Origin: Chromatiales bacterium
GTDB lineage: Bacteria; Pseudomonadota; Gammaproteobacteria; Thiohalospirales; Thiohalospiraceae
Assembly (NCBI GenBank): GCA_026984715.1
Contig: JALSRO010000385.1
Coordinates: forward strand, 1 to 8,772
DNA length: 8,772 nt
Reading direction: 5' to 3'
Part shown: one piece after another, positions 1 to 5,547 of the stretch
Position numbering within the stretch: the first letter of the stretch is position 1
Layout of the letters: every line of letters begins with the position of its first letter
The notes under the pieces: model-generated
The model's database searches: none
Seen by the model: only the letters and a program-made list of their open reading frames with translations
What the model was told of the DNA's origin: nothing
Program-made: the position numbers and the translations under genes

Positions 1-173
1 GTGATTCGACAATCGATAGCTATTCCTGCTTTCCTGATTATATCAGCATAATCGAGCCGGGAGCAGGGCCGTGCCGGCCGCAGGAGCCATCCATTTGGTG
101 CAGGGGGGCCGTTGAGCAGCGGCTTCTGTTTCCTTCGGATTAACAGCAACTGTGTTTTCGAAATCGGCCAGTC
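1..173. other. Left-edge intergenic sequence, no gene seen
   Basis: No convincing coding region is visible. A frame open from base 3 to a TAA at 141-143 gives 46 residues with no family I recognise; it could be the tail of an upstream gene but nothing supports that. Two small inverted repeats are present: GATTAT/ATAATC at 36-41 and 48-53, and GGCCG/CGGCC at 67-71 and 75-79. Neither is followed by a T-run, so I do not call a terminator. Confidence 0.4.
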
Positions 174-329
174 GGCTGTTGAAAGATGCTGTTTTTCGGC
201 AGCCTGTTTGCGGCACAGGAATGTGCCGCCATTTTCAATGGCATCAAGTCGTTGAAAATGAAGGGGATGGGAAATCGCTCTTTTCCGGTCCCGCGTTGAA
301 AAGCCCGTGGAGGGGTTTTTCCAACAGCC
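174..329. repeat. Cluster of four consecutive hairpins, possible small palindromic element
   Basis: Four hairpins follow one another. (1) 174-184 pairs with 194-204 over 11 positions, two of them G-U if transcribed. (2) GCGGCACA (210-217) pairs perfectly with TGTGCCGC (222-229) around a GGAA loop. (3) CATTTTCAA (230-238) pairs perfectly with TTGAAAATG (252-260). (4) GTTGAAAAGCCC (295-306) pairs imperfectly with 312-325. The outer ends are also inverted: GGCTGTTG at 174-181 and its complement CAACAGCC at 322-329. The motif TTTTTC..CAGCCTGTT occurs directly at 192-209 and, with one extra base, at 316-333. This fits a miniature inverted-repeat element or REP-like structure. A structured RNA is an alternative. 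Only one copy is in the window. Confidence 0.5.
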
Positions 330-468
330 TGTTATGGATGCACGCTATATTAATCATAATTTACATTGTATGGTGGTTCGCTGCTTACCGGGGGGCTAGG
401 ATGAAGTTTGGGAGCGGTATGCGTTCCGGTTTTCGATATAGACAACAAGAGCTTATTATCCAACGATA
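330..468. other. Intergenic, AT-rich patch, no gene seen
   Basis: Bases 345-370 are AT-rich and contain weak -10-like hexamers (TATATT at 346-351, CATAAT at 355-360) without a good -35 partner. A 105-residue reading frame crosses this stretch and the hairpin cluster (152-469). It has no recognisable domain or good ribosome binding site, so I treat it as chance. Confidence 0.35.
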
Positions 469-648
469 AACGATATATGTCGCATTCAGGGCTTCAGACA
501 GGCGCCGGAACAAGGCGCAGTGTGCAGGCTAGGGTCGTTCCCTTGTCCAGGTCGCTCCGGTGCATCCCTGCACCCGCGACACTCTCAGTTCCCTGTCCGG
601 TGCCTGTCTGAAGTTCCTGACCCCATGATATTCAACGACAGGCCGTGG
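469..648 (+). repeat. MITE-like repeat, copy A (right end truncated)
   Basis: Three segments match copy B at 4209-4442: the left end from ATATATGTCGCATTCAGGGC onward, a 66-base core (533-598 against 4279-4344, 6 mismatches by eye), and the right core CCTGACCCCATGATATTCAA at 616-635 followed by CGACAGGCC. The outermost terminal-repeat bases expected before 469 are degenerate. After GGCCGTGG (641-648) the right terminal repeat is missing. Subterminal arms pair with each other: CTTCAGACAGGCGCCGG (492-508) with CCGGTGCCTGTCTGAAG (597-613), one mismatch. A central hairpin is perfect: GGTGCA (559-564), loop TCCC, TGCACC (569-574), inside an outer GTCG/CGAC pair. Short reading frames crossing this copy are repeat-derived, not genes. 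Confidence 0.75.
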
Positions 649-762
649 TGTGCTTCCACGTTTGGTCGAAAGGATATTCCGGTTGGCAACGATGCATGGT
701 TGCTTTGGCTTGTCGATTTGGTTACTTGTTTTGTCGCCTGTTGGCGTTTGGAGTGGGTGTAA
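649..762. other. Leader of the lipoprotein gene
   Basis: This stretch lies between the truncated repeat copy A and the lipoprotein start. I see no strong sigma-70 promoter. GGAG at 750-753, nine bases before the ATG at 763, is a good ribosome binding site and supports that start. CGTGG (644-648) and CCACG (656-660) form a small hairpin at the broken end of copy A. Confidence 0.4.
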
Positions 763-2316
763 ATGGCAGATCTCCGCTTGTTGAAAAGAACCGGGCTGGC
801 AGCGGTATTCACGCTCCTGCTGGCGTCTTGCTACAAGAGTCCCTTCACCGGGGAGGCGGCTGATGGCGGCAGCAGGGAGGGGAGCGGTAATGAGACGCGA
901 GTCGGGATAGGAGCCGGTACGGCGGTGGAGCAGGATGGGGGTCGTTCCGACAGCGGCTTCGGTGAACCCTCGCCTCTATCCGGGCTCGACGGCGAACTGC
1001 CTGCAGATGGCTCGGACCGTTCAGCCGAGGCTCCTTCTTCAGATGGTTTGCACGGAACCACTACATCATCAGCCGCAGGAGGTGGTGAAGATGGCGGAGA
1101 TATGACGGCTCCTGCGGGGAAGGGGGGTGAGCTGGCTCCGGCAGACACAGACGAGACGGGAACCGATGGTGCCAACAGTTCGACCCCGGTGGGGGGAGAA
1201 GATTCCGGGCAGAGTGGTGGGACGAAAGGCCAGGACTCCCCCAAAACCGGATCGGGAAAGAACGGAGATTCCGGAAACCCGGGAAATGGTGGCAGCTCCG
1301 GTGGCGGCGGGCACTCTACCGGTTCGGGTAAAGGGGATGGCTCTGGAAATTCCGGGGGAAGGTATCCCTCCTCCGTCAAGTCCTGGCAGTTCCATCCTGG
1401 TTATTACATGTCGGTTGGGACGACCGACTCGATTCTCGCCTTTAGGGTAATCGAAAACAACCCGAATTTTATCGGTGTGAAGAAAAGGTATACTTGGCGG
1501 GCTCTCGAACCCCAAAAAGGGCAGTATGACTTTTCCGAGATAGTATCTGATTTGAAGTATCTGGAATCCATAGGAAAACACCTTTGGATCTCCGTCAATA
1601 TCACGACATTTGCCGCGGATAGCCCGCCAATGGTTCCTTCCTACATGTGGAATGACAGCAAATATGGATGCGGAGACAATGGAGAGTTCTATGGCGCCTA
1701 TCGCCGCACCTTGCAGGAGGGGGGATGGTTGCCGTGTCGGGGAAACAGTGATTTCGACAAACGTTTCAAGGCATTGATGGCTGCGCTGGGGAAGCGCTTC
1801 AACGATGAGCCATATTTCGAGGGGCTCAACCTGGGCGAGACCTCTACCGGGAAACGGCCGGACAAGCTGAGTGCCGACAAGAAGCTCCAGGTGTTCAAGG
1901 AGTATGCCCTTGCCGCGAAGCGGGCATTTCCCAACAAGACGGTAATGCAGATGATCAACTATGCTCCCTTCGATCTGGAGGCTTTTGGGGAGTGGCTGGC
2001 GGCTCACGGGATAGCCACCGGGGGGCCGGATGTTCATGTCCGCAGGGCGGACACTGGTTCCCTGGGTACGGCATACGCCATCCACAAGAAGAATCACTGG
2101 AAGACCCCCAATGGCATAGATGTCCAGTGGGACAACTGGAACAACGGGGGAAAAACATACACCTCGCTGCAGCTGCTCGAAACGGCCGTGGAATATATCA
2201 ACCCCTGGTATATGTTCTGGACAAAGAAACCGGGGGTGTTCAAGGAGGATGTGGTGCCTGCTGTCAGAAAGTACGGTCCCCTGCCGGCTGTCCGGCAGCT
2301 CGACTCATCGGGTTGA
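763..2316 (+). CDS. Surface lipoprotein with Gly/Ser-rich stalk and glycosidase-like TIM-barrel domain
   Basis: The 517-residue protein begins with a lipoprotein signal: basic N-terminus, hydrophobic residues 11-21 and lipobox L20-A21-S22-C23, so the mature protein should be lipid-anchored at C23. Residues about 28-205 are low complexity, rich in Gly, Ser, Asp, Glu and Thr, and ending in GGSSGGGG-type runs; this looks like a flexible stalk. From about W208 the sequence becomes globular. W245-R-A-L-E249-P followed by KGQYDF, then a segment like GKHLWISVNI, resembles the early strands of clan-A (beta/alpha)8 glycoside hydrolases. GLNLGE359 sits where the acid/base Glu of strand 4 is expected, and NPWYMFW (W482, W486) resembles a strand-8 sugar-stacking aromatic. 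I cannot identify the nucleophile; QWDNW (D457) is at about the right place but is not Glu. The substrate and GH family are unknown, and a non-catalytic carbohydrate-binding role is possible. It appears monocistronic, ending at the terminator at 2362. Confidence 0.8.
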   Translation: MADLRLLKRTGLAAVFTLLLASCYKSPFTGEAADGGSREGSGNETRVGIGAGTAVEQDGGRSDSGFGEPSPLSGLDGELPADGSDRSAEAPSSDGLHGTTTSSAAGGGEDGGDMTAPAGKGGELAPADTDETGTDGANSSTPVGGEDSGQSGGTKGQDSPKTGSGKNGDSGNPGNGGSSGGGGHSTGSGKGDGSGNSGGRYPSSVKSWQFHPGYYMSVGTTDSILAFRVIENNPNFIGVKKRYTWRALEPQKGQYDFSEIVSDLKYLESIGKHLWISVNITTFAADSPPMVPSYMWNDSKYGCGDNGEFYGAYRRTLQEGGWLPCRGNSDFDKRFKALMAALGKRFNDEPYFEGLNLGETSTGKRPDKLSADKKLQVFKEYALAAKRAFPNKTVMQMINYAPFDLEAFGEWLAAHGIATGGPDVHVRRADTGSLGTAYAIHKKNHWKTPNGIDVQWDNWNNGGKTYTSLQLLETAVEYINPWYMFWTKKPGVFKEDVVPAVRKYGPLPAVRQLDSSG

Positions 2317-2361
2317 TAGAGACAGAGGCGAGTACCACATCGTAATGGAAAACGGTAATCC

Positions 2362-2379
2362 GGCAGGGTCTTCCCTGCC
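2362..2379 (+). terminator. Rho-independent terminator of the lipoprotein gene
   Basis: A perfect 7-bp stem GGCAGGG (2362-2368) and CCCTGCC (2373-2379) with a TCTT loop is followed by the T-rich run TCTTTCAATTTATT. It lies 46 bases after the lipoprotein stop. It should insulate the downstream operon from read-through, so that operon needs its own promoter. Confidence 0.8.
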
Positions 2380-2406
2380 TCTTTCAATTTATTCAATCAC
2401 TATCAA

Positions 2407-2625
2407 CCCGGCGACAATATATGTCGTATTCAGCCGTGGCGTGCCGGTTCGCAGCAAGGCAGCCCATCGCTGATGTAGCCGCCACTTTTCAGCAAGAGGG
2501 GGTAACGCAGCCTGTACGCCGCGGCCTGTCGTTGGATATCATGGGGTCAGGGGTTTCAGGCGGGCACCGGACCGGCATTCCCGCGCCGGCTTGAAGTACT
2601 GAATACGGCACGTATTATTGCCGGG
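2407..2625 (-). repeat. MITE-like repeat, copy C (reverse orientation, variant interior)
   Basis: Ends are inverted repeats about 27 bases long. The left end begins CCCGGCGACAATATATGTCG and ends in TATTCAG; the right end, read in complement, begins CCCGGCAATAATACGTGCCG and ends in TATTCAG. The family core appears reversed at 2523-2550 (GGCCTGTCGTTGGATATCAT, then GGGGTCAG), so this copy is opposite to A and B. It differs inside. About 83 bases (2440-2522) lie between the GCCGTGG next to the left end and the core, bounded by GGCGT (2438-2442) and ACGCC (2516-2520). The central hairpin region of A and B is absent, leaving about 15 bases between the subterminal arms (2554-2570 and 2586-2597). No clear target duplication is visible; the inverted symmetry extends a few bases outward (ATCAA/TCGAT). 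Confidence 0.75.
2591..2618 (+). promoter_or_regulatory. Candidate sigma-70 promoter inside the terminal repeat of copy C
   Basis: TTGAAG (2591-2596) and TATTAT (2613-2618) are separated by 16 bases. The -10 matches consensus at 5 of 6 positions and the -35 at 4 of 6. Transcription would start near 2625, giving a leader of about 24 bases with the G-rich ribosome binding site GGGGGTG at 2639-2645 before the ATG at 2649. The upstream terminator at 2362-2379 makes a local promoter necessary. The hexamers are read by eye; no transcript evidence exists here. Confidence 0.4.
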
Positions 2626-2648
2626 TCGATACATCGTCGGGGGGTGCT

Positions 2649-2861
2649 ATGCGAATCACAATAGCTGTTTTTGTTCTCTTCTGTCTGGCAGGCTGTAGCC
2701 TCCAGCCGGTCCGTCCCTGGGAGCGCGGGATTCTGGCGCAGAAAAAGATGCAGATCCCTGCCGACAAGCTGGAGGCATTCAGCGATGAGCATATCTATTT
2801 CAGCAAAGAGGCCGCCAGCGGCGGGCAGGGGATTGGTGGCGGAGGTTGTGGTTGTAACTGA
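2649..2861 (+). CDS. DUF4266-type small lipoprotein with Gly/Cys tail
   Basis: This 70-residue protein has a short signal peptide with a textbook lipobox L13-A14-G15-C16, leaving a mature lipoprotein of about 55 residues. The segment VRPWERGILAQKKM (residues about 21-34), the F/Y-rich segment EHIYFSKEAASGG and the terminal GGGGCGCN match my recollection of the DUF4266 family, whose members are about this size. Family function is unknown. The C-terminal Cys-Gly-Cys after a glycine run could bind metal, form a thioether or disulfide, or be a maturation site; this is inference. The stop TGA overlaps the ATG of the next gene by one base (TGATG), so the two are translationally coupled. The gene starts 23 bases beyond repeat copy C, and the ribosome binding site GGGGGTG supports the chosen start. 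Confidence 0.8.
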   Translation: MRITIAVFVLFCLAGCSLQPVRPWERGILAQKKMQIPADKLEAFSDEHIYFSKEAASGGQGIGGGGCGCN

Positions 2862-4174
2862 TGAAAACGAAAACAACTGGAAGTAGAAGACCAGCCGCCG
2901 TGCGTAATGCGCTGACCATGGCGACAACATCCCTGCTGGCTGCGCCCCTGCATGCTGCAGGACCGAGTGACCCGGCGTCCGAATGGGAGGTGGACAGTAC
3001 ACTCCTATACTACGATGAGCAGAATCGCGTTCAGGTGATCAAACCGGTGGTCTCGGCACGCAAGGAGATTGGCGAAGAGCGCTTTCTGAGCGTGCGGGCC
3101 GTGTTCGATACCATGACCGGCGCATCACCCAACGGAGCGGCTCCTTCGTCCCGGCTGCAAAGCTTCACCACCCCTTCCGGCAAGGATAGCTACACAGTGC
3201 AGCCAAACAGATATCCCATGCGCGCTTTCCAGGACAACCGCGTTGCGGGCAGCGTTACCCTGGAGACCCCTGTCAGCCGACTGGTAAAAACCGTCCTGGG
3301 ACTCAATGGCTCCGTGGAATCCGACTACACTGCTCTCGGTGGTTCGGCAACTCTGCTGAAGGATCTCGACAATCGGCTTACCACCCTTTCCACCGGAATC
3401 GCCGTCAGCTATGATTTGGTCAGACCCAGAAACAGCATTCCCCAGGGACTCGGCGTCATGACCGGCGCGGTAGCTTCCTTGTCGGCTGCCAGCGAAGAAG
3501 AGGATGACGAGGGAGAAGGAGCCGAGAGCAGGCAGAAAGTGGTTGTCGATCTGCTGTTCGGCATTACCCGGGTAGTCAACAAACGCACCTTGACCCAGCT
3601 GAACTATACATTGGGTTTCAGCAACGGCTATCTCACCGACCCCTACAAGATCATCAGCCGCGTCGATAGCGCCAGCGGTCTTCCTGTGGATTATCTCTAC
3701 GAAAAACGGCCGGGCAGCCGCCTTCGCAACACTCTCTATTGGCACACCGCCCATCAGCTCACAGAAGACACCATCCACTTCTCCTACCGCTATTTCTGGG
3801 ACGACTGGGGCGTCAAAGCGCATACCGCCGATCTGAAATACCGCTACGAACTGGGTAGCGGACACTACCTGCAACCACACCTGCGCTACTATATCCAGAC
3901 TGCTGCCGACTTCTACCGCCACAGCCTGGCCAGCGGAGAGCCTCTTCCCCGCTACGCCAGCGCCGATCTGCGTCTGGCCAAATTCACCTCCACTACCCTC
4001 GGTATCAAATACGGCATGCCCCTGTTTGGTGGCGAACTGAGCATGCGCATAGAGCAGATGCGTCAGGAGGGCGAGAGCCACCCTGGTGACGCCATCGGTG
4101 ATCTGAAAAACCAGGATCTTTTTCCCACACTGAAGGCCGCGATTGTTCAGGTGAGTTATTCGTTCGTTTTTTAA
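2861..4174 (+). CDS. DUF3570-type outer-membrane beta-barrel protein
   Basis: The 437-residue protein has a Sec signal peptide: basic residues up to R15, a hydrophobic stretch 17-30, and likely cleavage after A32 or A33 (LHAA). The mature part starts with DSTLLYYDEQNRVQVIKPVV and continues with alternating polar/aromatic strands such as YRYFWDDWGV and LQPHLRYYIQT. It ends in QVSYSFVF with a terminal Phe, the usual signature of a barrel inserted by the BAM machinery. These features and the partner gene fit DUF3570. An acidic run of about 12 residues starting at S211 (SEEEDDEGEGAE) probably sits in an exposed loop. From memory, DUF4266 and DUF3570 genes often neighbour thioredoxin-like and ApbE flavin-transferase genes. 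Neither is present here, so this pair appears to stand alone. GGAGG at 2841-2845 is 15 bases from the ATG, so translation probably depends on coupling with the upstream gene. Confidence 0.85.
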   Translation: MKTKTTGSRRPAAVRNALTMATTSLLAAPLHAAGPSDPASEWEVDSTLLYYDEQNRVQVIKPVVSARKEIGEERFLSVRAVFDTMTGASPNGAAPSSRLQSFTTPSGKDSYTVQPNRYPMRAFQDNRVAGSVTLETPVSRLVKTVLGLNGSVESDYTALGGSATLLKDLDNRLTTLSTGIAVSYDLVRPRNSIPQGLGVMTGAVASLSAASEEEDDEGEGAESRQKVVVDLLFGITRVVNKRTLTQLNYTLGFSNGYLTDPYKIISRVDSASGLPVDYLYEKRPGSRLRNTLYWHTAHQLTEDTIHFSYRYFWDDWGVKAHTADLKYRYELGSGHYLQPHLRYYIQTAADFYRHSLASGEPLPRYASADLRLAKFTSTTLGIKYGMPLFGGELSMRIEQMRQEGESHPGDAIGDLKNQDLFPTLKAAIVQVSYSFVF

Positions 4175-4208
4175 CGAGGTACCAGCGGTGGCCCGTTATT
4201 ATTTTAAA

Positions 4209-4442
4209 CCCGGCAACAATATATGTCGCATTCAGGGCTTCAGGCGGGCCACAGACCAAGGTGCAGTGCGCAGGCAAGGGTCGTTCCCTTGTCGAGATCG
4301 CTCCGGTGCATCCCTGCACCCGCGACACTCGGAGAACCCTGTCCAGCGTGCTCGAACGTGGGGCCGGCGCCCGCCTGAGGCCCTTGACCCCATGATATTC
4401 AACGACAGGCCACGGCTGAGTACGATATATGTTGTTGCCGGG
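4209..4442 (+). repeat. MITE-like repeat, copy B (most complete)
   Basis: This 234-base element begins CCCGGCAACAATATATGTCG and ends in its imperfect complement (right end read in complement: CCCGGCAACAACATATATCG). The terminal inverted repeats are about 27 bases with 5 mismatches and run into a shared CTCAG/TTCAG. Subterminal arms also pair: AGGGCTTCAGGCGGGC (4234-4249) with 4368-4384 (GCCCGCCTGAGGCCCTT). Inside are two perfect hairpins: CAAGGG/CCCTTG (4275-4280 and 4286-4291) and GGTGCA/TGCACC (4305-4310 and 4315-4320). The family core ACCCCATGATATTCAACGAC is at 4388-4407. If the element is taken as 4208-4443, TAA flanks both sides (4205-4207 and 4444-4446), a possible 3-bp target duplication. 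It contains no transposase. The 92-residue frame crossing it is repeat-derived. Confidence 0.8.
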
Positions 4443-4458
4443 TTAACAATAATCAAAA

Positions 4459-4467
4459 TGACATAAT
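4459..4467 (+). promoter_or_regulatory. Candidate extended -10 promoter for the cas operon
   Basis: TGACATAAT is an extended -10 (TG, one base, then CATAAT, 5 of 6 to consensus) 17 bases past the end of repeat copy B. No good -35 lies 16-18 bases upstream, which extended -10 promoters tolerate. The leader to the cas6 ATG would be about 110 bases. A weaker alternative is TGGACA (4519-4524) with TATATT (4544-4549), whose 19-base spacer is long. One of the two may drive cas6. Confidence 0.3.
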
Positions 4468-4582
4468 CAAAGTGTTCCGCCAAGTTGCCAGATAGCGTTG
4501 GTAACAGGCCTGCCGCGCTGGACAAGTAAGATTTGGTTCTGCTTATATTGGCCCTGAATTTTGTTGAAACGTGGGGGGTATC

Positions 4583-5524
4583 ATGGCTGTATCCGTTCCA
4601 GGGCTTCCGGTTCTGCACCGGTACCGGTTCCGTTTTGTAGCCGAGCAACCGATTGCTCTTCCGCCCTATCCCGGTTCTGCCTGGCGCGGCTTGTTGGGAC
4701 ATGGCCTGCGCAAGGTTGCCTGTGTGGTGCGCCGTCCCTCCTGTGATGGTTGTCCGCTACTGGAGAGCTGTGTCTATAACAGGGTGTTCGAGTCACGGGT
4801 AACGTCCGACGGGCGGTACCAACTGCGTCCCCACCCTTTCGTGCTGGATGTGGATGCTGCCAGCGACACTCTGCAGCTGAATCCGGGTGATTCCCTTGGA
4901 TTCCGTATCACGCTGTTCGACCCGGTAAGGGATGCTCTTCCGTACCTGATTCACGGCCTCTCGGTAGCCGGGAGTCTCGGAATCGGAGCCGGGCATGGCA
5001 CGTTCTCTCTCAGGGGCGTGGATTATGCTGTAGAGCTAAAGGAAAACGGCTGGAGGCCGATCTGGTCGGACGATGGCGGCGAGATAGTTGCCCATGATTC
5101 GGATACCCGGCAGATTCCGGCCCAGCCCGGAATTGTGACCATCCGGTTTCTCACCCCGTTCCGCCTGAAGGAGCGTGGCAGGCTGGTAGGGCCGCGGGAG
5201 TTCGGCGCCGAACATCTCTTGCGTGCCTTGTGGCGGCGCGCCCGGGATGTGAGCCGGTTCTATGGAGATCCGTCGGCCGTGCCCCTGCCTAGGGAGAAAC
5301 CCGACGGGATGACCATCATCCACAAGGAGCTGCGCTGGCATGACTGGCGGCGCTACTCGTCACGCCAGAAAGAGGCGATGAACATGGGAGGGGTGGTCGG
5401 TTCGTTCTCCATCGCCGATGAACGCCTCGCTCAGTGGTGGCCGCTCATCTGGTACGGGCAGTGGCTGCAGGTGGGCAAGGCCACCAGCATGGGTCTGGGC
5501 AGATACATCGTCGAGAATCGGTAG
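4583..5524 (+). CDS. cas6: Cas6 pre-crRNA processing endoribonuclease (RAMP fold, type III)
   Basis: Cas6 cleaves the repeat-derived part of the CRISPR precursor transcript to give crRNAs that are then loaded into the type III effector. I start it at ATG 4583 (313 residues) because GGGG at 4573-4576 is a well-placed ribosome binding site; the in-frame GTG at 4571 would have none. The N-terminal half has HRYRFRF, then PYPGSAWRGLLGHGLRK and a Cys cluster C47, C54, C57, C63 (CDGCPLLESC) typical of this Cas6 branch, which may bind a metal. H12 and H40 are candidate catalytic histidines; I cannot decide between them. The C-terminal half (about 190 onward) carries VTIRFLTPFRLK, GGVVGSF and the glycine-rich GKATSMGLGRY loop near the end, the signature of the Cas6 C-terminal domain. 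It is first of three cas genes and 23 bases precede the next start. Confidence 0.88.
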   Translation: MAVSVPGLPVLHRYRFRFVAEQPIALPPYPGSAWRGLLGHGLRKVACVVRRPSCDGCPLLESCVYNRVFESRVTSDGRYQLRPHPFVLDVDAASDTLQLNPGDSLGFRITLFDPVRDALPYLIHGLSVAGSLGIGAGHGTFSLRGVDYAVELKENGWRPIWSDDGGEIVAHDSDTRQIPAQPGIVTIRFLTPFRLKERGRLVGPREFGAEHLLRALWRRARDVSRFYGDPSAVPLPREKPDGMTIIHKELRWHDWRRYSSRQKEAMNMGGVVGSFSIADERLAQWWPLIWYGQWLQVGKATSMGLGRYIVENR

Positions 5525-5547
5525 GGAGCCTGGCGGGGACGGTTTCC

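Noticed and set aside
152..469. 105-residue reading frame with a hydrophobic stretch
   Set aside because: It runs through the four-hairpin block, has no clear ribosome binding site and no recognisable family; the hydrophobic stretch comes from an AT-rich patch.
831..1379. Long minus-strand proline-rich frame opposite the lipoprotein stalk
   Set aside because: It is the complement of Gly/Ser codons in low-complexity sequence; the + strand frame has a lipobox and a folded domain.
3125..4081. 318-residue minus-strand frame opposite the DUF3570 gene
   Set aside because: The + strand frame has a signal peptide, barrel strands and terminal Phe; the minus frame has no recognisable feature.
4209..4442. 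CRISPR array next to the cas genes
   Set aside because: The repeated units are long, inverted and not regularly spaced with unique spacers. No direct repeats of 24-40 bases at regular intervals occur anywhere in the window.
4188..4466. 92-residue reading frame sharing the peptides GASLHPRHS and PMIFNDRP with a frame at 520-762
   Set aside because: The similarity is explained by the DNA repeat (copies A and B). The termini differ and both frames are bounded by element ends rather than gene signals.
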